A stretch of 64,000 nucleotides of DNA, from positions 70,953,747 through 71,017,746 of the forward strand of contig NC_088784.1 in NCBI RefSeq assembly GCF_958450345.1, in the 5' to 3' direction. The position numbers were made by a program, and so were the translations under genes. The notes beneath the pieces are model-generated. The model did no database searches, was not told the origin of the DNA, and worked only from the letters and a program-made list of their open reading frames with translations. The DNA comes from Calliphora vicina. Taxonomy: Eukaryota > Arthropoda > Insecta > Diptera > Calliphoridae. Shown here piece after piece: positions 1 through 11,146 of this stretch; the stretch's first letter is position 1; each line of letters starts with the position of its first letter.

Positions 1-2577
1 AAAATGCTTGGCTAAATTGTTTTGTCGTTTGTTAAGAAATAAATTTTGAATTCAAAATCGAACACACACACTAAATACTAAATTGTGTGAGTAGCTACTG
101 TGTAAAAAAGTTAAAAATAAGATTGCATTGAAATGAAACCGTAATTAGAAGATAAAATATTCCTGTTCTATATCTGATTCTATTCTATTATGTTGTCATT
201 AAATTTTGTGAAACAGATTAAGTACAAAGATAGCAAAAGTTTTAAAATGTTACTCGTTTGAACCTCAGCACGTGTTGTTAAATCCTGGCATAGAAATATG
301 TTTAACTCAGCTAATTAGTTCATTCTTTTGCTAATTATAACTAATGGGTATCAAAAAGAGGATTATTCGAAATTTAAGCTTTTGTAACATTTGCATTGAT
401 GATTTTACATAATAATTTTGGTGCCACCAAAACTAAAGCTGATTTTATGTATATTTGATACCCTGATTCTAATACTACGCGTAGTTTTCGAGAAATTGCA
501 GGGGTAAAATAAAGGAACTAAACGATTTTACACAATTTCCTTAAATTATTTTACAGTTTAGAAGCATCTTATTTACATTGTCTACGATAGAGGCGCATAG
601 GACACTCCCGTGTGATACTCCAATATTAATCTGCCATTAATGGAAACGTTCTCCTTATTCTTCGCTATACGATTCAAGATTTTCAGGAAACTTAGTTGGA
701 ACCATCAAAAATACCAGCTTTTAATTTTCTGTACTCAAACCTGGAAACATTCTTGAAAGAAAGGCAAAACACGGACCAGTTCTATCTAATGCCTTCACTT
801 ATTGATTTATAAATCACAATTTGATGTGTAATGTAGGTAAAATCATATTATCTCGGGAATCCAAAGGCGGATTTATAGCATTTAGTTTACCAACCGTCAT
901 GTTTTCTCTCACAGGCCAGAATTTCTTGATTCAACGATCGTAATTTGCTCTGCTTTCCCATAAGCAGATGAAGCATGGACATTTAGTGTAGCCACTTTGA
1001 TGGCCTAACAAGAAATTAAACATTTTTTAATCAACACATTTAACCCATTGGAGATCTGAGTACTTAAGTTTTTTTTTAAAACAAGATCTACGATTTGATA
1101 CTCCTCCTACAGTTTCATAGAATGAGCAATAGGCAGAGCTGCTTGCTTATTAGCAATATCTAATTTAAACAAAAAATTTAGAAAACACTTCATAATTTTC
1201 TGAGCTAAAGAATGGAAAAAGTTCTTTTTTGCTACCGCGATAAAATGAGACTGTCTCACCTTGAGTAAAAAGATTTATTTATTTGAGTCTATATGCTAGC
1301 AGCTCCAAGTTCTCCTTTGAAAGATCAAGTTTTTTTTAAATCACATAAGTAAATCATCGTTAACACTTCAAAATAGCTGTCATGTTCATCCTATAAAACT
1401 TCCACGATCTCTGTGTCCGACAAATCTAATTGATATTGATTTATAGGAGAGATGGTTCGTGTCTGTGTTAAGTGGATACTCTTTAGCAGACGGAAAATCA
1501 GGATATGTCATTTTCCTTTTATTCATACCATGTAATTTAACAACTCAAAAATAGCTGTCATCAATGAGGTTTTTTGGTTCTGTTCCAATCATAGGTACAC
1601 AAAACTTCAAATGACTACGTTTACAGCTTTCTCACTGTCTTACATGTTCCCGGATTATTCAGGACGTCTGTTATAGGTTATCTAAACTTTTTCAAAACAA
1701 ACGTAACAAAACACATTTTAGTCACTGCGACAAGTTGAGTACATAATGCTAAAATCAACTTTAGAAAGATTAAGAAACGGGCACACGAATTTACTTATGA
1801 TAGCCAATATTGAAATTCAGCTCTGGGTGGAGGAAGAACTCTCGCGTCGTTGCCATTATCCGTTAAGGGCAATCAGTCCTTTTATAGCTGCCTTCGAGGG
1901 ATTGCGTATCACTCACATTAGTTAATGGTTGGCGTCGTCTAACGTTACGGTATCTCGAAGTTTTTCACTTAACCACATGCATTCGTTTTGGTTATAATTT
2001 ATAACCTATAATTTGTCGTGGTGGAGTACCAAACAAAACTCAAGTTTGATTCTGTGGAGACCATAAAACTCAGGAGTTGAGTTCGAGAATACCGGCTTCC
2101 TATACGAAGGTATAGGTCGATGTGGTAGTTCTTATTAGACGCAAGCTGTAATTGGTGATGACGTTATTTTAGGCCAAGAATTAAATCCCTGAACTAAAAT
2201 TTGTTACATCGTTTGTTGATCTTTGTAATGCAACCAGAATTTGAATGCTTTTAAATTTACAAACAAGAAGATAACCTGATATAGAACTAGTTAAGTGATA
2301 AGTTGTTGGGTAGGAACTAGTTCTCTAGTTCTAACATCTGATACGGATTTAGTTAAGGCTAATTATTATTCTTATTTTAAAATGGTTTCTCTTCGAATCT
2401 GGCTTTATTTCGGGACACTTCAGCTTTTCAATTGCAAAAATGAATTATTGGATGTCTTATCCTTGGTAAGCTCAGTTTCTCTTTAAGGCGTCATTTATTT
2501 TGGAATCGGATGTCGTTTAGGTTCCCAAATGAGTATAATATTCTTCAGACTGAGTTATCTGAAAAATCCCTGACAGG
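1..2577. other. Non-coding AT-rich stretch
   Basis: I see no domain, tRNA, repeat pair or transposon end here. Reading frames are short and of AT-rich composition with no family resemblance. A slightly more GC-rich patch around 1820-1950 looks as if it could be a fragment of something once coding, but I cannot match it to a family. Confidence 0.5.
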
Positions 2578-2700
2578 TGCCTCGATAGACTAGACGATAG
2601 TGTACAGGACTATCAATCTGGGGGTTGCGAGTTCGATTCCCAACCGAGACTCTGGGAATATCTGCAGACAAGCAAGTATCCTTGAATATGGTGAGGCATT
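2578..2700 (+). repeat. tRNA-derived SINE, copy 1
   Basis: The core at 2629-2642 is GTTCGATTCCCAAC, a good match to the RNA polymerase III B box (GWTCRANNC). It is followed by a conserved block with CTCTGGGAATATCTGCAGAC and then AAGCAAG. Upstream, GATAGACTAGACGATAG sits where a degenerate A box would lie. The same order of blocks recurs at 59.66 kb in reverse and, weaker, at 18.3 kb, so this is a dispersed family and not a tRNA gene. No acceptor stem pairing is visible. The downstream boundary is unclear; similarity cannot be followed past about 2700. Confidence 0.6.
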
Positions 2701-2820
2701 CGAAAGTTGGACCGAGGGCGTACGACAAATCTCCTTTAAATACAATGCTAACAACTAAGAAGCGTGGTGGCTTGGATTGCCCAATAATGACTTCTGATGA
2801 AAGATGAAACTATATTCCAC

Positions 2821-4061
2821 TTTTACTTGGAGATCTACGTACTAGGTTTCTAGGACATTGTTCCTTCGGCAGTCTCACTGAACTATCGGATATTAACCCT
2901 TAACCTGCACTAATGGCTATAAGTCTCTAAAACGGTTTTAAATGCTTTAAAAAGGGACGTTGCATCTATTGTCCTAATCAGACGAATATAACGAAATATT
3001 CAAATATATTATTTCCGAGGAGCGGGAAATATTTCTAATTCGGAAGCAGTAGACATGTACGGAAGCTGTACAATATTTCTATTAAAGCTACTTGCTGTAC
3101 AGCAAAGGAACAGCAATGTAAGGGAGACTTTATGGTTTTTAATTTTGGATGCAAAATTTATTGCTTTTAAGAAGCTCATAATCAGAAATACATTTATGCC
3201 TTTATTAGGAATTGCAACTGATTACTGGGACCTCAAATTCGTTAAATGACAAGGAACTAATAAATTTTCCTCTTGAACTGTTCTGAAAATGTCAACTCAA
3301 CTTTTTATAACATTATTCTATGAATTATCTTCCCATTTTCTCTTCATCTATACCACTGTCTCTATTTCTTATCTTTTCAGGCAACACAAAGGGACCAACT
3401 GAATGGATCCAAATGCAATGACCGCCTGTTAAACTTAAACTAGTATTAGACCATAAAAATTAAAATCTTACATACATATTGTTTGCTTGGTATGTAAACG
3501 TGCTAACTACCTTTTTAATAGATTTTAATGTAGAGACACGGAAAATATTACAAATACTTTTGTTTAAAATATTTATTTAAATATGTGATTGCAGTTAAGT
3601 TTGGCAACTGTGAATTTTTACAAAAGATTTCTATTGAAATCATTATTTCCAAAAATAGGACTTAGCACATTTGCGCGAATTCAAAGAATTTGAAATCACT
3701 CATAATTCATTTTGAATATGTTGCATATTTTAAATAAATAATGCAATTTCATTTATGTTATAAGTGTTTGCCATTTATCTGTTAAGATTATCTGCTCTCT
3801 ATTAACAAGTATTATTTATTTAATAATTTTCTGACAGTGTGCTGAAATAATTAAATAAATCAAATAACAATCATCAATTATAGTTAAATTAAAACAACTG
3901 TCAGTTATTGTTGATTTCATAACAAGAATATTTTATAACATGTTTCTTTTTCATTTCACTTACTTACTTACGTTTTTATGATTCATAAATTTTTTACAAT
4001 GTACGAGTAGTATAAAAATATATTGTTAACATACTTAGTTAAGCTGTGGCAGTGCAATGTA
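2821..4061. other. Non-coding AT-rich stretch
   Basis: No gene or repeat recognised. The sequence becomes steadily more AT-rich towards the transposon at 4067. Confidence 0.5.
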
Positions 4062-4159
4062 CACTGCACAGTGGGGCAGAATTGAATTTTTTGGAAATAA
4101 ATCTGGCATTTCTGCAGCGGTCCGATCGGAATAAAATTTGACGTGGGTGTATTTAAGTT

Positions 4160-4425
4160 AATTTGTGGTCTTACAAAAAAAAATATCAATTCAATATCTC
4201 AAAAATACGCCAGTTTTAAAACTCAGTCATTCAAAAAAAATTTCACTTTTTCATATTTTAGTATAAAATGTGACTAAGTCAGAAGACTTGTTGAATAAAA
4301 TATTAAAAAAATGTATCAAAAAAAAATCTGAAAATTTGCAATATTTTTGAAAGACTGAGTTTTAAAAGTGGCATATTTTTGAATCTGATTGAGATATTGC
4401 CTTGAAATTTGTAAGACCAAAAATT
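4160..4425. repeat. Internal palindrome of the 4067 element
   Basis: Two arms are near-perfect reverse complements: about 4160-4245 (containing TTTTAAAACTCAGTCATTC) and about 4345-4425 (containing GACTGAGTTTTAAAAG). The two arms leave a spacer of around 100 bp. The transcript or single strand would fold into a long hairpin. This palindrome is not present in the shorter relative at 12.7 kb. Confidence 0.7.
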
Positions 4426-4973
4426 AACATATCTAAACAAAAAAAAAATAACTCGGAATAAATGTGGATCAAATTGGTCCTAATATTTGCAATCCTATTA
4501 AAATTTGTATACAAATTTTAGTATTAGTAACTCAATAAATATGTAATACGTAATAAAATCTTAACAAAGTGTAAATAAACTTGTCAAAAGTTCAAAGAGA
4601 ATACCGCAATTGGAAAGCGAAAATTCCAAAAATTTAATTTTTACAATTTTGCCCGTAGGGTCGTCATTTCCTTCGGGGCTGGGAAAATACTCTGGGAATA
4701 AAAAGGGAACATATCAAGGTTTCCAAAGCTGCTTTCCGTTTTCTGATTCCAGCTTTGAGATTTTAGAACATGTGGCCCAATATTGAAATCTTGATAAAAA
4801 ATAGTTCAATTTCCGAAGGGCGTAAGGCCGACATATTCGAAAAATAGAACATAATATTTAAAACAAAATGTTCTCCGTAAAGATACCTTACAGAAAAACA
4901 TAAAATTCTTATATGTTCTTAAAGAAAGTTTTTTTTAATAAAAACAGAGTTAAGTCACCAAAAAAAACAAACT

Positions 4974-5585
4974 GAAGTTAAATATCTAGGTCTGCATCTA
5001 GACCGACGTCTTACCTGGAAAAAGCATATAGATACGAAATTGACTCAAATGAAGTTAAAATTACTACAAATTTACTGGCTAATTGGTAAAAACTCGAGAT
5101 TGAGTTTAGATTGCAAACTTTTGCTGTACAGCTCAATAATAAAACCCATATGGTGCTATGGAATTCAATTATGGGGCACGGCCTCAGCTTCTAATATTGA
5201 AAAAATTCAAAGATTCCTAAATAAAATATTACGAATGATAACAGCAGCGCCTTGGTATGTGAGAAATATTAACATTCATAAGGACCTAGGTGTCTCTCTG
5301 GAGAAAAATGAAATAAAAAAACAAGCGGAAAAAGTTAGAAGTTCACCCAAACCCACTTGCACGAACATTAATGAGAAGTAATGGCTACATCCGAATAAGA
5401 AGAAGGAATCCAACAGACCTGCGCTGATGATAGGATCTATAAATTAAACATAATTTTTCGTCCAACTGTGGTGGGACGTAAATAAAAAATAATATTTAGA
5501 TTTAAGATTTGAAGAAATTATTGATAGTTCACATTCTTTTGTGAAGATACAATAAATAAAATATGAAATAAAAAAAAAAAAAAAA
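4974..5585 (+). pseudogene. 5'-truncated Jockey-type non-LTR retrotransposon (RT C-terminus)
   Basis: Only the end of the reverse transcriptase ORF survives. It begins with VKYLGLHLDRRLTWKKHI, the stretch that follows the thumb in Jockey-clade elements, and runs through LLYSSIIKPIWCYGIQLWG and NIEKIQRFLNKILR. The open frame ends at 5381 after a frameshift near 5340. In the next frame the family's usual C-terminus continues (NPLARTLMRSNGYIRIRRRN, then PTDLR and a stop at 5425-5427). A 3' untranslated region of about 140 bp and an A-run to 5585 complete a normal target-primed insertion. No target-site duplication was resolved. It lies inside the transposon at 4067-5724 and is therefore younger than it. 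Confidence 0.85.
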
Positions 5586-5729
5586 CATGTCGAAGTTCCC
5601 TACTTTGAGCCCACATTGCGCCGCCCCTGGAGCATTACGCCCACGTCAAATTTTATTTTAATGGCACCAGCCTTTTAGAAATGCCAGATTTATTTCCAAA
5701 AAAATTCAATTCTGCCCCACTGTGCACTG

Positions 5730-5964
5730 TAACAAGATTATTTTTCAAAGCATTTCAGAAATTTGTAATTTAATATTTATATAAAAAACACTGAGAAATA
5801 TGAAGTTGAAATCTAAATTTGATTATTGCGAAAAGGTTTTGAGATGTTCTATTTAATAGAGGTAGTTATGTTTAAAAGGAAATTACATTACATATCTAAC
5901 CGTAACATATGTATGTGTACCACTTCCAATCCTATAAACTTTAAAATCTAGTCGAAATACAGAC
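5730..5964. other. Non-coding spacer
   Basis: AT-rich sequence between two repeats; nothing recognised. Confidence 0.5.
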
Positions 5965-6696
5965 AGAAATTGTCGCTAATATCTGATCACTTGGGTGACT
6001 CCTATTTATATCTTTTAAGTCATTCGACACACATGTGCTCTTTGTAGTGCACAGAGAAGTCAATTGGTTACTTTATACACCCCAGGTAATCTAGTGTGAA
6101 GACAATTGCCACTTAAGTGTCTCTAAGTAATCCGGAGTGTAGTCACTTTACAAACTGGTCTTATAAAAATTGTTTTGATATAATTCTCATTTTTGCATAA
6201 GTGTACTGATATCCCATGTAACATAGCATGAAGTCAATAGTCACTTTAGTGTCTCTTAGTAACCTCTAGTGAAGTCAGTTTGAACGTTTATTTTTCACTG
6301 CACTTTAAAAAGCAATCCATTGGAGAGTTGTCGGAGGAAGGTTTGTTTACAAGCAATCCTTTATTAGACTGTCTATGATATGTCTTTTTGGCTGACTATT
6401 TGAAGTCAATTAGCAGCCGTACATATTCAAATAACTAGGTATGTAGCTGATCAAGTAACCAGTTAGGTAGCTAGTAAAGTAACTGTCGCTATTTAACCAA
6501 TATGTGAATCCAATGCGTTGACTACTTTGGACCAGATATTAGACAGTCTCATTGTAATCAAAAAGGGTCAATTGACCCCATACTTAGGGCATGCACGTGT
6601 TAAAATAACTAGTCACGTAGCTATTGAAGTAACTAGTTCCCACCCTAAATGATGGGTAAAATCACTAGTTCGGGAATGTCTCCAAGAACTGCTGGG
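5965..6696. mobile_element. CCCAGCAGTT-family element, copy A1 (left end lost)
   Basis: This copy is co-linear with the more complete one at 10423-11146 and ends at 6696 with AACTGCTGGG, the complement of the CCCAGCAGTT start seen at 13424. The interior is built from a recurring block of about 40 bp of the form AAGTAATCTAG..GTGAAGACAATTG..CACTTAAGTGTCTCT, followed by AGTAACTAG/AGTCAC motifs near the right end. It has no coding capacity. The extreme left end is missing; similarity to the other copies begins at about 5965. Confidence 0.65.
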
Positions 6697-7085
6697 TTAG
6701 GGTAAAGTCAATTGTCACTTTAGTGTCTCTGAGTAACCTAGAACGTAGTGATTTTACCCACCAGAAGTAATATATTGGAGAGTTGTCGCAGGAAGGTTTT
6801 TTACAAATAATCCTTTATTAGACTGTCTATGATGTCTTTTTAGCTGACTATTTGAGGTCAATAGCACCCATACATGTTAAAATAAGTTATGTATCTGATA
6901 AAGTAACCAGTTTGGTAGCTAGTAAGGTAACTGCCTCTATTTAACCGGTACGTGAATTCAATGCGTTGGCTACTTTGGATCAGCTATCAGACAACCTCAT
7001 TGTATTCAAAAAGGGTCATAACTAGTTGTCAAATTAAAGGCTAGGTAAAATCACTAGGTCGGGACAATAACCCAAAACAGCTGAA
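6697..7085. mobile_element. CCCAGCAGTT-family element, partial copy A2 in tandem
   Basis: Directly behind copy A1, the internal blocks start again: GTCAATTGTCACTTTAGTGT, then TTGGAGAGTTGTCG, AGACTGTCTATGAT and ATGCGTTGGCTACTTTGGA. They stop near a degraded end around 7060-7085. The order matches A1 from its middle onward, so this is a partial tandem duplication or a second insertion at the same place. Confidence 0.55.
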
Positions 7086-7639
7086 ACATGTTTACGTAAC
7101 TTACGTACATATTTAAAATACGATTTGACTAACTTAACCACATATATATAAATTGTAATATAAATCTTAGCGAATGACAAATGAAAATGAACATCTAAAG
7201 AATGCTCTAGTTATTGTTGTGTATTCCATTTATTTTTGAATTTTCCAACCGCAACTACTACTGCAATCTGCTTGGAGAATGAGAAAATGTGCGAGTGGGC
7301 CCGGAAAAAAACCGTCTGACTCTAAAGTTCGTTGTACACACAGATACCAACTATGTACTACAATTGTATGTGCCTTGATGCGAATGTGACAAAAAGAAAA
7401 AAAAAACGGAAATTAAACATTAATATTCATAAACAATACGAGAATTTATACTAAACAAACAGTTGTTGGCATTAGCTTTTAATAAAATAAAATAAAAAAA
7501 ACAGATTCATAAATACTATATCGCATACGCGTATTTATGTGTATAAATGTTTTATTTTTGCAAATTTCCATAAACATAGTAAATATGAACGTTCTTATAT
7601 TAAGTATTATGTGTAGAAAAAAAATCATGTTTAAATCAC
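7086..7639. other. Non-coding AT-rich stretch
   Basis: Nothing recognised apart from simple A-runs. Confidence 0.5.
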
Positions 7640-7905
7640 TGTACACTCCCCTTTAACAGTGACTGACAAAACATAATTTTATTCTACTACAAAAATAAGT
7701 CGGCCTCCTACACCGTTACCAATATATTTCAGAAATTTACATTTGTATTTAAAAAAAAATATAATACAAAAGGACTCAGATCAAAAAACCTTAACACACG
7801 TTTTTCATTAACACTTTTTTATCAAGGTACCATGTCAGTTATTATATTTAATGTCAATTATGTTCATTTGTTGTCAATCTGATTAAAAAGAGTGACCAGA
7901 AAAAA

Positions 7906-8690
7906 GTGCGTACTAAAATTATTAAATATTTTCAACAAAACCCAACTTGGTCCTACAAACAGTTGGACAAAAAATCAATGGTCTGCCATCAAACTGATTC
8001 CAATGTTATTAAACAGTATCGGCAGGACTTCTTCATTGATAGAAAGAATGTTCCACATGATGTTTCTAATGCCAATAAATAGAAAGCATTTTCAAAAGAG
8101 CTCCCAACACATCCGATAGGAAAGCAGTCCGATTAGCTCAGTACTCGGACTATTTGGTACGAAAAGTTAAAGCCAATGCTGGTTTAAAAACATACAAGGC
8201 TCAAAAAGTTCCTGACAGCAGAACTCTGCTAAGAATTTAGAGGCCAAAGACAGAGTACGGAAATTGAAGTAAAATTTTTTATACAAAAAAATATACCTGC
8301 TGCATAATGGATGACGAAACGTACGTATGGAAAATTTTTCGAAGCTTCCGGGTCAATATTTTTATGTTGCAGATGCTCGAGGGACTGTTGTAGAAAAGTT
8401 TAGCGACAAAAGAAGCCAAACATTTGTTAGAAATGGCTCTATAAATACCGAAATTTACATCATGGAATGTTTACAAAAGAGGGTGCTTCCATTCATAAGA
8501 CTTCATAATGTGTCCACTTATTTTTTGCCTGATTTGGCATCCTGTCGCTATGCTAAGCAATATATGTTATTTGTACCAATTGGGTAAATCCTCCAAACTG
8601 CCTGGAGCTAAGGGCAGGTGTTCAAACTAAGTGAGAGAAAGCTCAATAAACACCTTAATGGAAGAGTTTCCGGAAAAGGTTCATAAATTT
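7906..8690 (+). pseudogene. Broken IS630-Tc1-mariner transposase, DD37E-like
   Basis: From 7906 one frame reads VRTKIIKYFQQNPTWSYKQL, an N-terminal helix-turn-helix region, up to a stop after VPHDVSNANK. Further on come DYLVRKVKANAGLKTYKAQK and MDDETYV (8307), which holds the first catalytic aspartate. After a frameshift the sequence continues LPGQYFYVADARGTVVEKF, TEIYIMECLQKRVLPFI and LPDLASCRYAKQ, with the second aspartate. The last part, NPPNCLELR near 8590, corresponds to the NPPNCPELRPIE motif of ITmD37E-type elements, but the PIE glutamate is replaced. At least three frameshifts or stops are present, so it is inactive. I could not find convincing terminal repeats. The DD37E label rests on motif resemblance only. 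Confidence 0.75.
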
Positions 8691-8879
8691 ATTACTATTG
8701 ATTAAAACAATAATCATAATATTTTTTTGTAAATTGAAATAATAATTTCAATCAAATAAAAAACTAAATCAAAATTGTAGGTTTAGTGGTTTAATTTTTA
8801 TGTATGTTAAGATTTTTTCGATATCAGTTCTTATTTCAGCAAAATATTTTATAGTCACATATTGATAGTAAAAAACCCT

Positions 8880-9165
8880 ATTCGAAACCGTTCGAACAAA
8901 AGAACTGTACATCCAAAGTGATACTCTGTTCCAAAGTGAAGCGTATCCAAGATAGAGCGTTCTGCATCGATCGAAACAAGTAGTATTCGGACGGTTTCAT
9001 GTGTGGCCGCATATTTTGGTATTTTTCGACGAATGCTGTCTTCAAACTACAGGCCATCACAGGTTCCCTTTTCTCCCAAAAAATACATAGAATTTCCTTA
9101 GCGCCATGGTTATTTGGCTTTGGTGTCTATTCGACTGGTTGGCCGGGCTTCACATCTGATCTCTT
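8880..9165 (-). pseudogene. Mariner transposase, C-terminal part (outer layer of a nest)
   Basis: On the minus strand 9060-8878 reads KPSEYYLFRSMQNALSWIRF, matching the mariner C-terminal motif usually written SPDLAPSDYHLFRSM. The aspartate that completes the DD34D triad is a glutamate here (codon GAA). Before it, the region rich in GKPxQPVE-like residues and KPN is visible at 9105-9165. The other half of this element lies at 10040-10370; the two were separated by a LINE fragment that itself holds a MITE. Internal sequence around the second catalytic aspartate is missing. Confidence 0.7.
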
Positions 9166-9232
9166 TAGCTTCAGGTTGTTTGGTTATTTTATAAAGGCAG
9201 CCATTATTAATCAGCTTACTCTAAGGATCATG

Positions 9233-9568
9233 CTCAGGTCCTCAAGAGGTCCTTCACATATCAGAAATGGGTTCAGTGCCGAACCAACCTGACGCACGAA
9301 TGAACGAATCCATCTTCCTGACCTTCACAGTAGATAGATCCGCTAGGTCGTGCAAAAAAGGACTACCTATTGACGCAGGCCGAGCCCCCGATAGAGCACG
9401 GCAAAGGCATAGGAGACGTTTAACCGTTTCCTCCTCGTATTCATCATGGCAATTTCTACAAGTCGTTGTATGGAGTGTTCAGTCTCCTAGCATGCGCCCC
9501 AATCAAGCAGTGCCCAGTAAGCACTGATATCAGAGCTCGCAGCCTAGGCCGTGATAGCCCCGTAAGGT
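9233..9568 (-). pseudogene. LINE ORF2 C-terminus (zinc knuckle), inserted in the mariner
   Basis: Read on the minus strand, the sequence gives RALISVLTGHCLIGAHARRL, then NTPYND, a one-base frameshift, and CRNCHDEYEEETVKRLLCLC, followed by FLHDLADLSTVKVRKMDSFI and RASGWF. The LTGHC..GxH region and the Cx2C..Cx1C knuckle are typical of the domain after RNase H in R1/LOA/Jockey-like LINEs. The stop is at about 9250. The upstream part of the same fragment continues beyond the MITE at 9881-10035. Confidence 0.75.
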
Positions 9569-9880
9569 ACATTTACCATCATATCGCACACCCAGTTCAA
9601 AAGTGACACAACTCAAAATTTTAATTTTTCAGAAATCGAAAATAAATATATACCAATTGCAACATAATGAAAGACATTAGTGTTTTTTTTAGCCACAGTT
9701 AACAACAAGAGAATACACTGATATCTTTTGTATAGATAAACAAGTGTATTGTGTATAGTTTAAGCGTAATTTAATTTTTTGGGTTTATAATATAAACTTT
9801 ATATAAACTTTATATAACCCCACAAATTAATTTTGAGTTGTGTAACTTTTGAACTGGGTGTGCGATATAATGGTCAATGT
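9569..9880. mobile_element. Palindromic MITE with 52-bp inverted repeats
   Basis: The left end (ACATTTACCATCATATCGCA...) and the complement of the right end agree over about 52 positions with four mismatches, including CGCACACCCAGTTCAAAAGT. The middle is AT-rich and non-coding. It interrupts a LINE RNase H fragment, so its insertion is the latest of the three events here. I could not define a clear target duplication. Confidence 0.75.
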
Positions 9881-10035
9881 GAGCCTCGATATCGAGCAAT
9901 TTGTCAGATTATAACATCTGAGCTGAGCAGACTCAACTAATTTACGCTGTATGAGTGAATTACAGCAAAATAGCGGTAAACCGAATAAATCGAGCTCATC
10001 AATTCATCCAAAATAGCATTGCCAAGTACACCAGA
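9881..10035 (-). pseudogene. LINE RNase H fragment, upstream half
   Basis: Minus strand near 10035-9970 reads SGVLGNAILDELMSS, the relic of the RNase H motif GHSGxxGNxxADELA. The fragment ends at the MITE and resumes at 9568. Its reading frame is broken. The combined LINE piece replaces the middle of a mariner element. Confidence 0.65.
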
Positions 10036-10039
10036 GTGA

Positions 10040-10370
10040 CTCGTCATCCGGGTAATGGATCCGTTTTCCATAGCAAGTTATAATTCAGTGCAAAAATTAT
10101 TTTCTTTATGCTTTCAAACATCATTTCGGACATGCAAAATCGTCTTTAAAGGTCTGTCGGCTTCAACTCATATAGTACCCAATTCTCCTCCTTTAAAATT
10201 GCTGCTTGAGGAGCTCCCAATGATTTTGAAAGCTTTTTTCGAGTTTGACAATAATCTTCCTGAAGTAATGCCTCAAATTCTTGGTCTTTAAACTGTTTTG
10301 TCTGGCCTTGGTGATCCGCCTTTTTTAAATCATATTTGAATTCCGAAAAACGCATTAACCTAAATAAATG
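10040..10370 (-). pseudogene. Mariner transposase, N-terminal part
   Basis: The minus strand from 10355 reads FKDQEFEALLQEDYCQTRKK and LSKSLGAPQAAILKEENW, then VLYELKPTDL. This is the mariner paired-like DNA-binding region (FEDxELEALLxEDxCQTQEELAxSLGVTQxAISxRL...NWVPYELKPRD). A stretch corresponding to the start of the catalytic domain follows to about 10040. It belongs with 8880-9165. A related element, with a similar sequence in the same positions, occupies 33436-34608. Confidence 0.8.
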
Positions 10371-10422
10371 TCTTATACATATCGATATCGAACCAACATT
10401 TTACACAGATCAACTATCAGTC

Positions 10423-11146
10423 CCCAGCTGTTAAGCAAGTAGTCAATGTATCCCTTAAAGATAGTAATTGCCACAAATGTCTTATCACTTGCCTGGCTCC
10501 AACTTATATATTTTGGTCATTTGACATGTAGTTATGTGCTCTTTGTAGTGCAATTGGTTACTTTATACATCCCAAGTAATCTAGCGTGAAGACAATTGTC
10601 ACTTAAGTGTCTCTAAGTAATCTGGAGTGTAGTCACTTTACAAACTGGTCTTATACAAATTGTTTTGATATAATTTTCATACAGTTTATTTTTATTTTTG
10701 CTTAAGTATACTGATATCCCATGTAATATAGCATGTATCTCTTAGTAACCTATAGTGAAGTCACTTTAAAAGTTTATTTTGTACTGCACTTTAGAAAGCA
10801 ATCCATTGGAGAGTTGTCGGAGGAAGATTTGTTTACAAGTAATCCCTTATTAGACTGTCAATGATATGTCTTTGTAGCTAACTATTTGAGGTCAATAGCA
10901 CCCGCACATGTTAAAATAAGTTATGTAGCTGATCAAGTAACCAGTTATGTAGCTAGTAAAGTAACTGACTCTATGTAACCAGTATATGAATTCAATGCGT
11001 TGACTATTTCGGACCAGCTATTCGACATTCTCATTTTAATCGAAAAGGGTCAATTGACCCCCAGCTTAGGACATGCACGTGTTAAAATAACTAGTCACGT
11101 AGCTATGGAAGTAACTAGTTCGGGACTGTCTCTTAGAACTGCTGGG
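10423..11146. mobile_element. CCCAGCAGTT-family element, full-length copy B
   Basis: The left end CCCAGCTGTTAAGCAAG and the right end TTAGAACTGCTGGG form inverted repeats of about 10 bp. The interior is non-coding and co-linear with 5965-6696: the 40-bp AAGTAATCTAG... repeats, a TTGGAGAGTTGTCGGAGGAAG block, then a terminal region full of AGTAACTAG and AGTCACGTAGC motifs. The length is about 724 bp. Flanking bases (TC on each side at most) do not give a clear target duplication, so the superfamily is unknown. Confidence 0.7.

Larger units (their letters stand above)
4067..5724. mobile_element. CACAGTGGGGCAG-ended DNA transposon (Transib-like ends), split by a LINE
   Basis: Terminal inverted repeats of roughly 90 bp start CACAGTGGGGCAGAATTG on the left and end with the complement on the right. 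The element is flanked by an exact 5-bp duplication, CACTG (4062-4066 and 5725-5729). A shorter relative lies at 12690-13008 and shares both the ends and the inner sequence, including the GGGGCGGCGCAA-type block. A 5-bp duplication with a CACAGTG start is the pattern known for Transib, but no transposase is visible, so that assignment is inference. A second, internal inverted repeat occupies about 4160-4425. A Jockey-type LINE has inserted at about 4974-5585. Confidence 0.75.

Noticed and set aside
2629..2642. tRNA gene at the B box
   Set aside because: No cloverleaf or acceptor stem, and the same flanking blocks recur elsewhere, so it is a SINE.
8999..9527. Plus-strand frames of 86-97 codons
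   Set aside because: They are antisense shadows of the mariner and LINE fragments on the minus strand.
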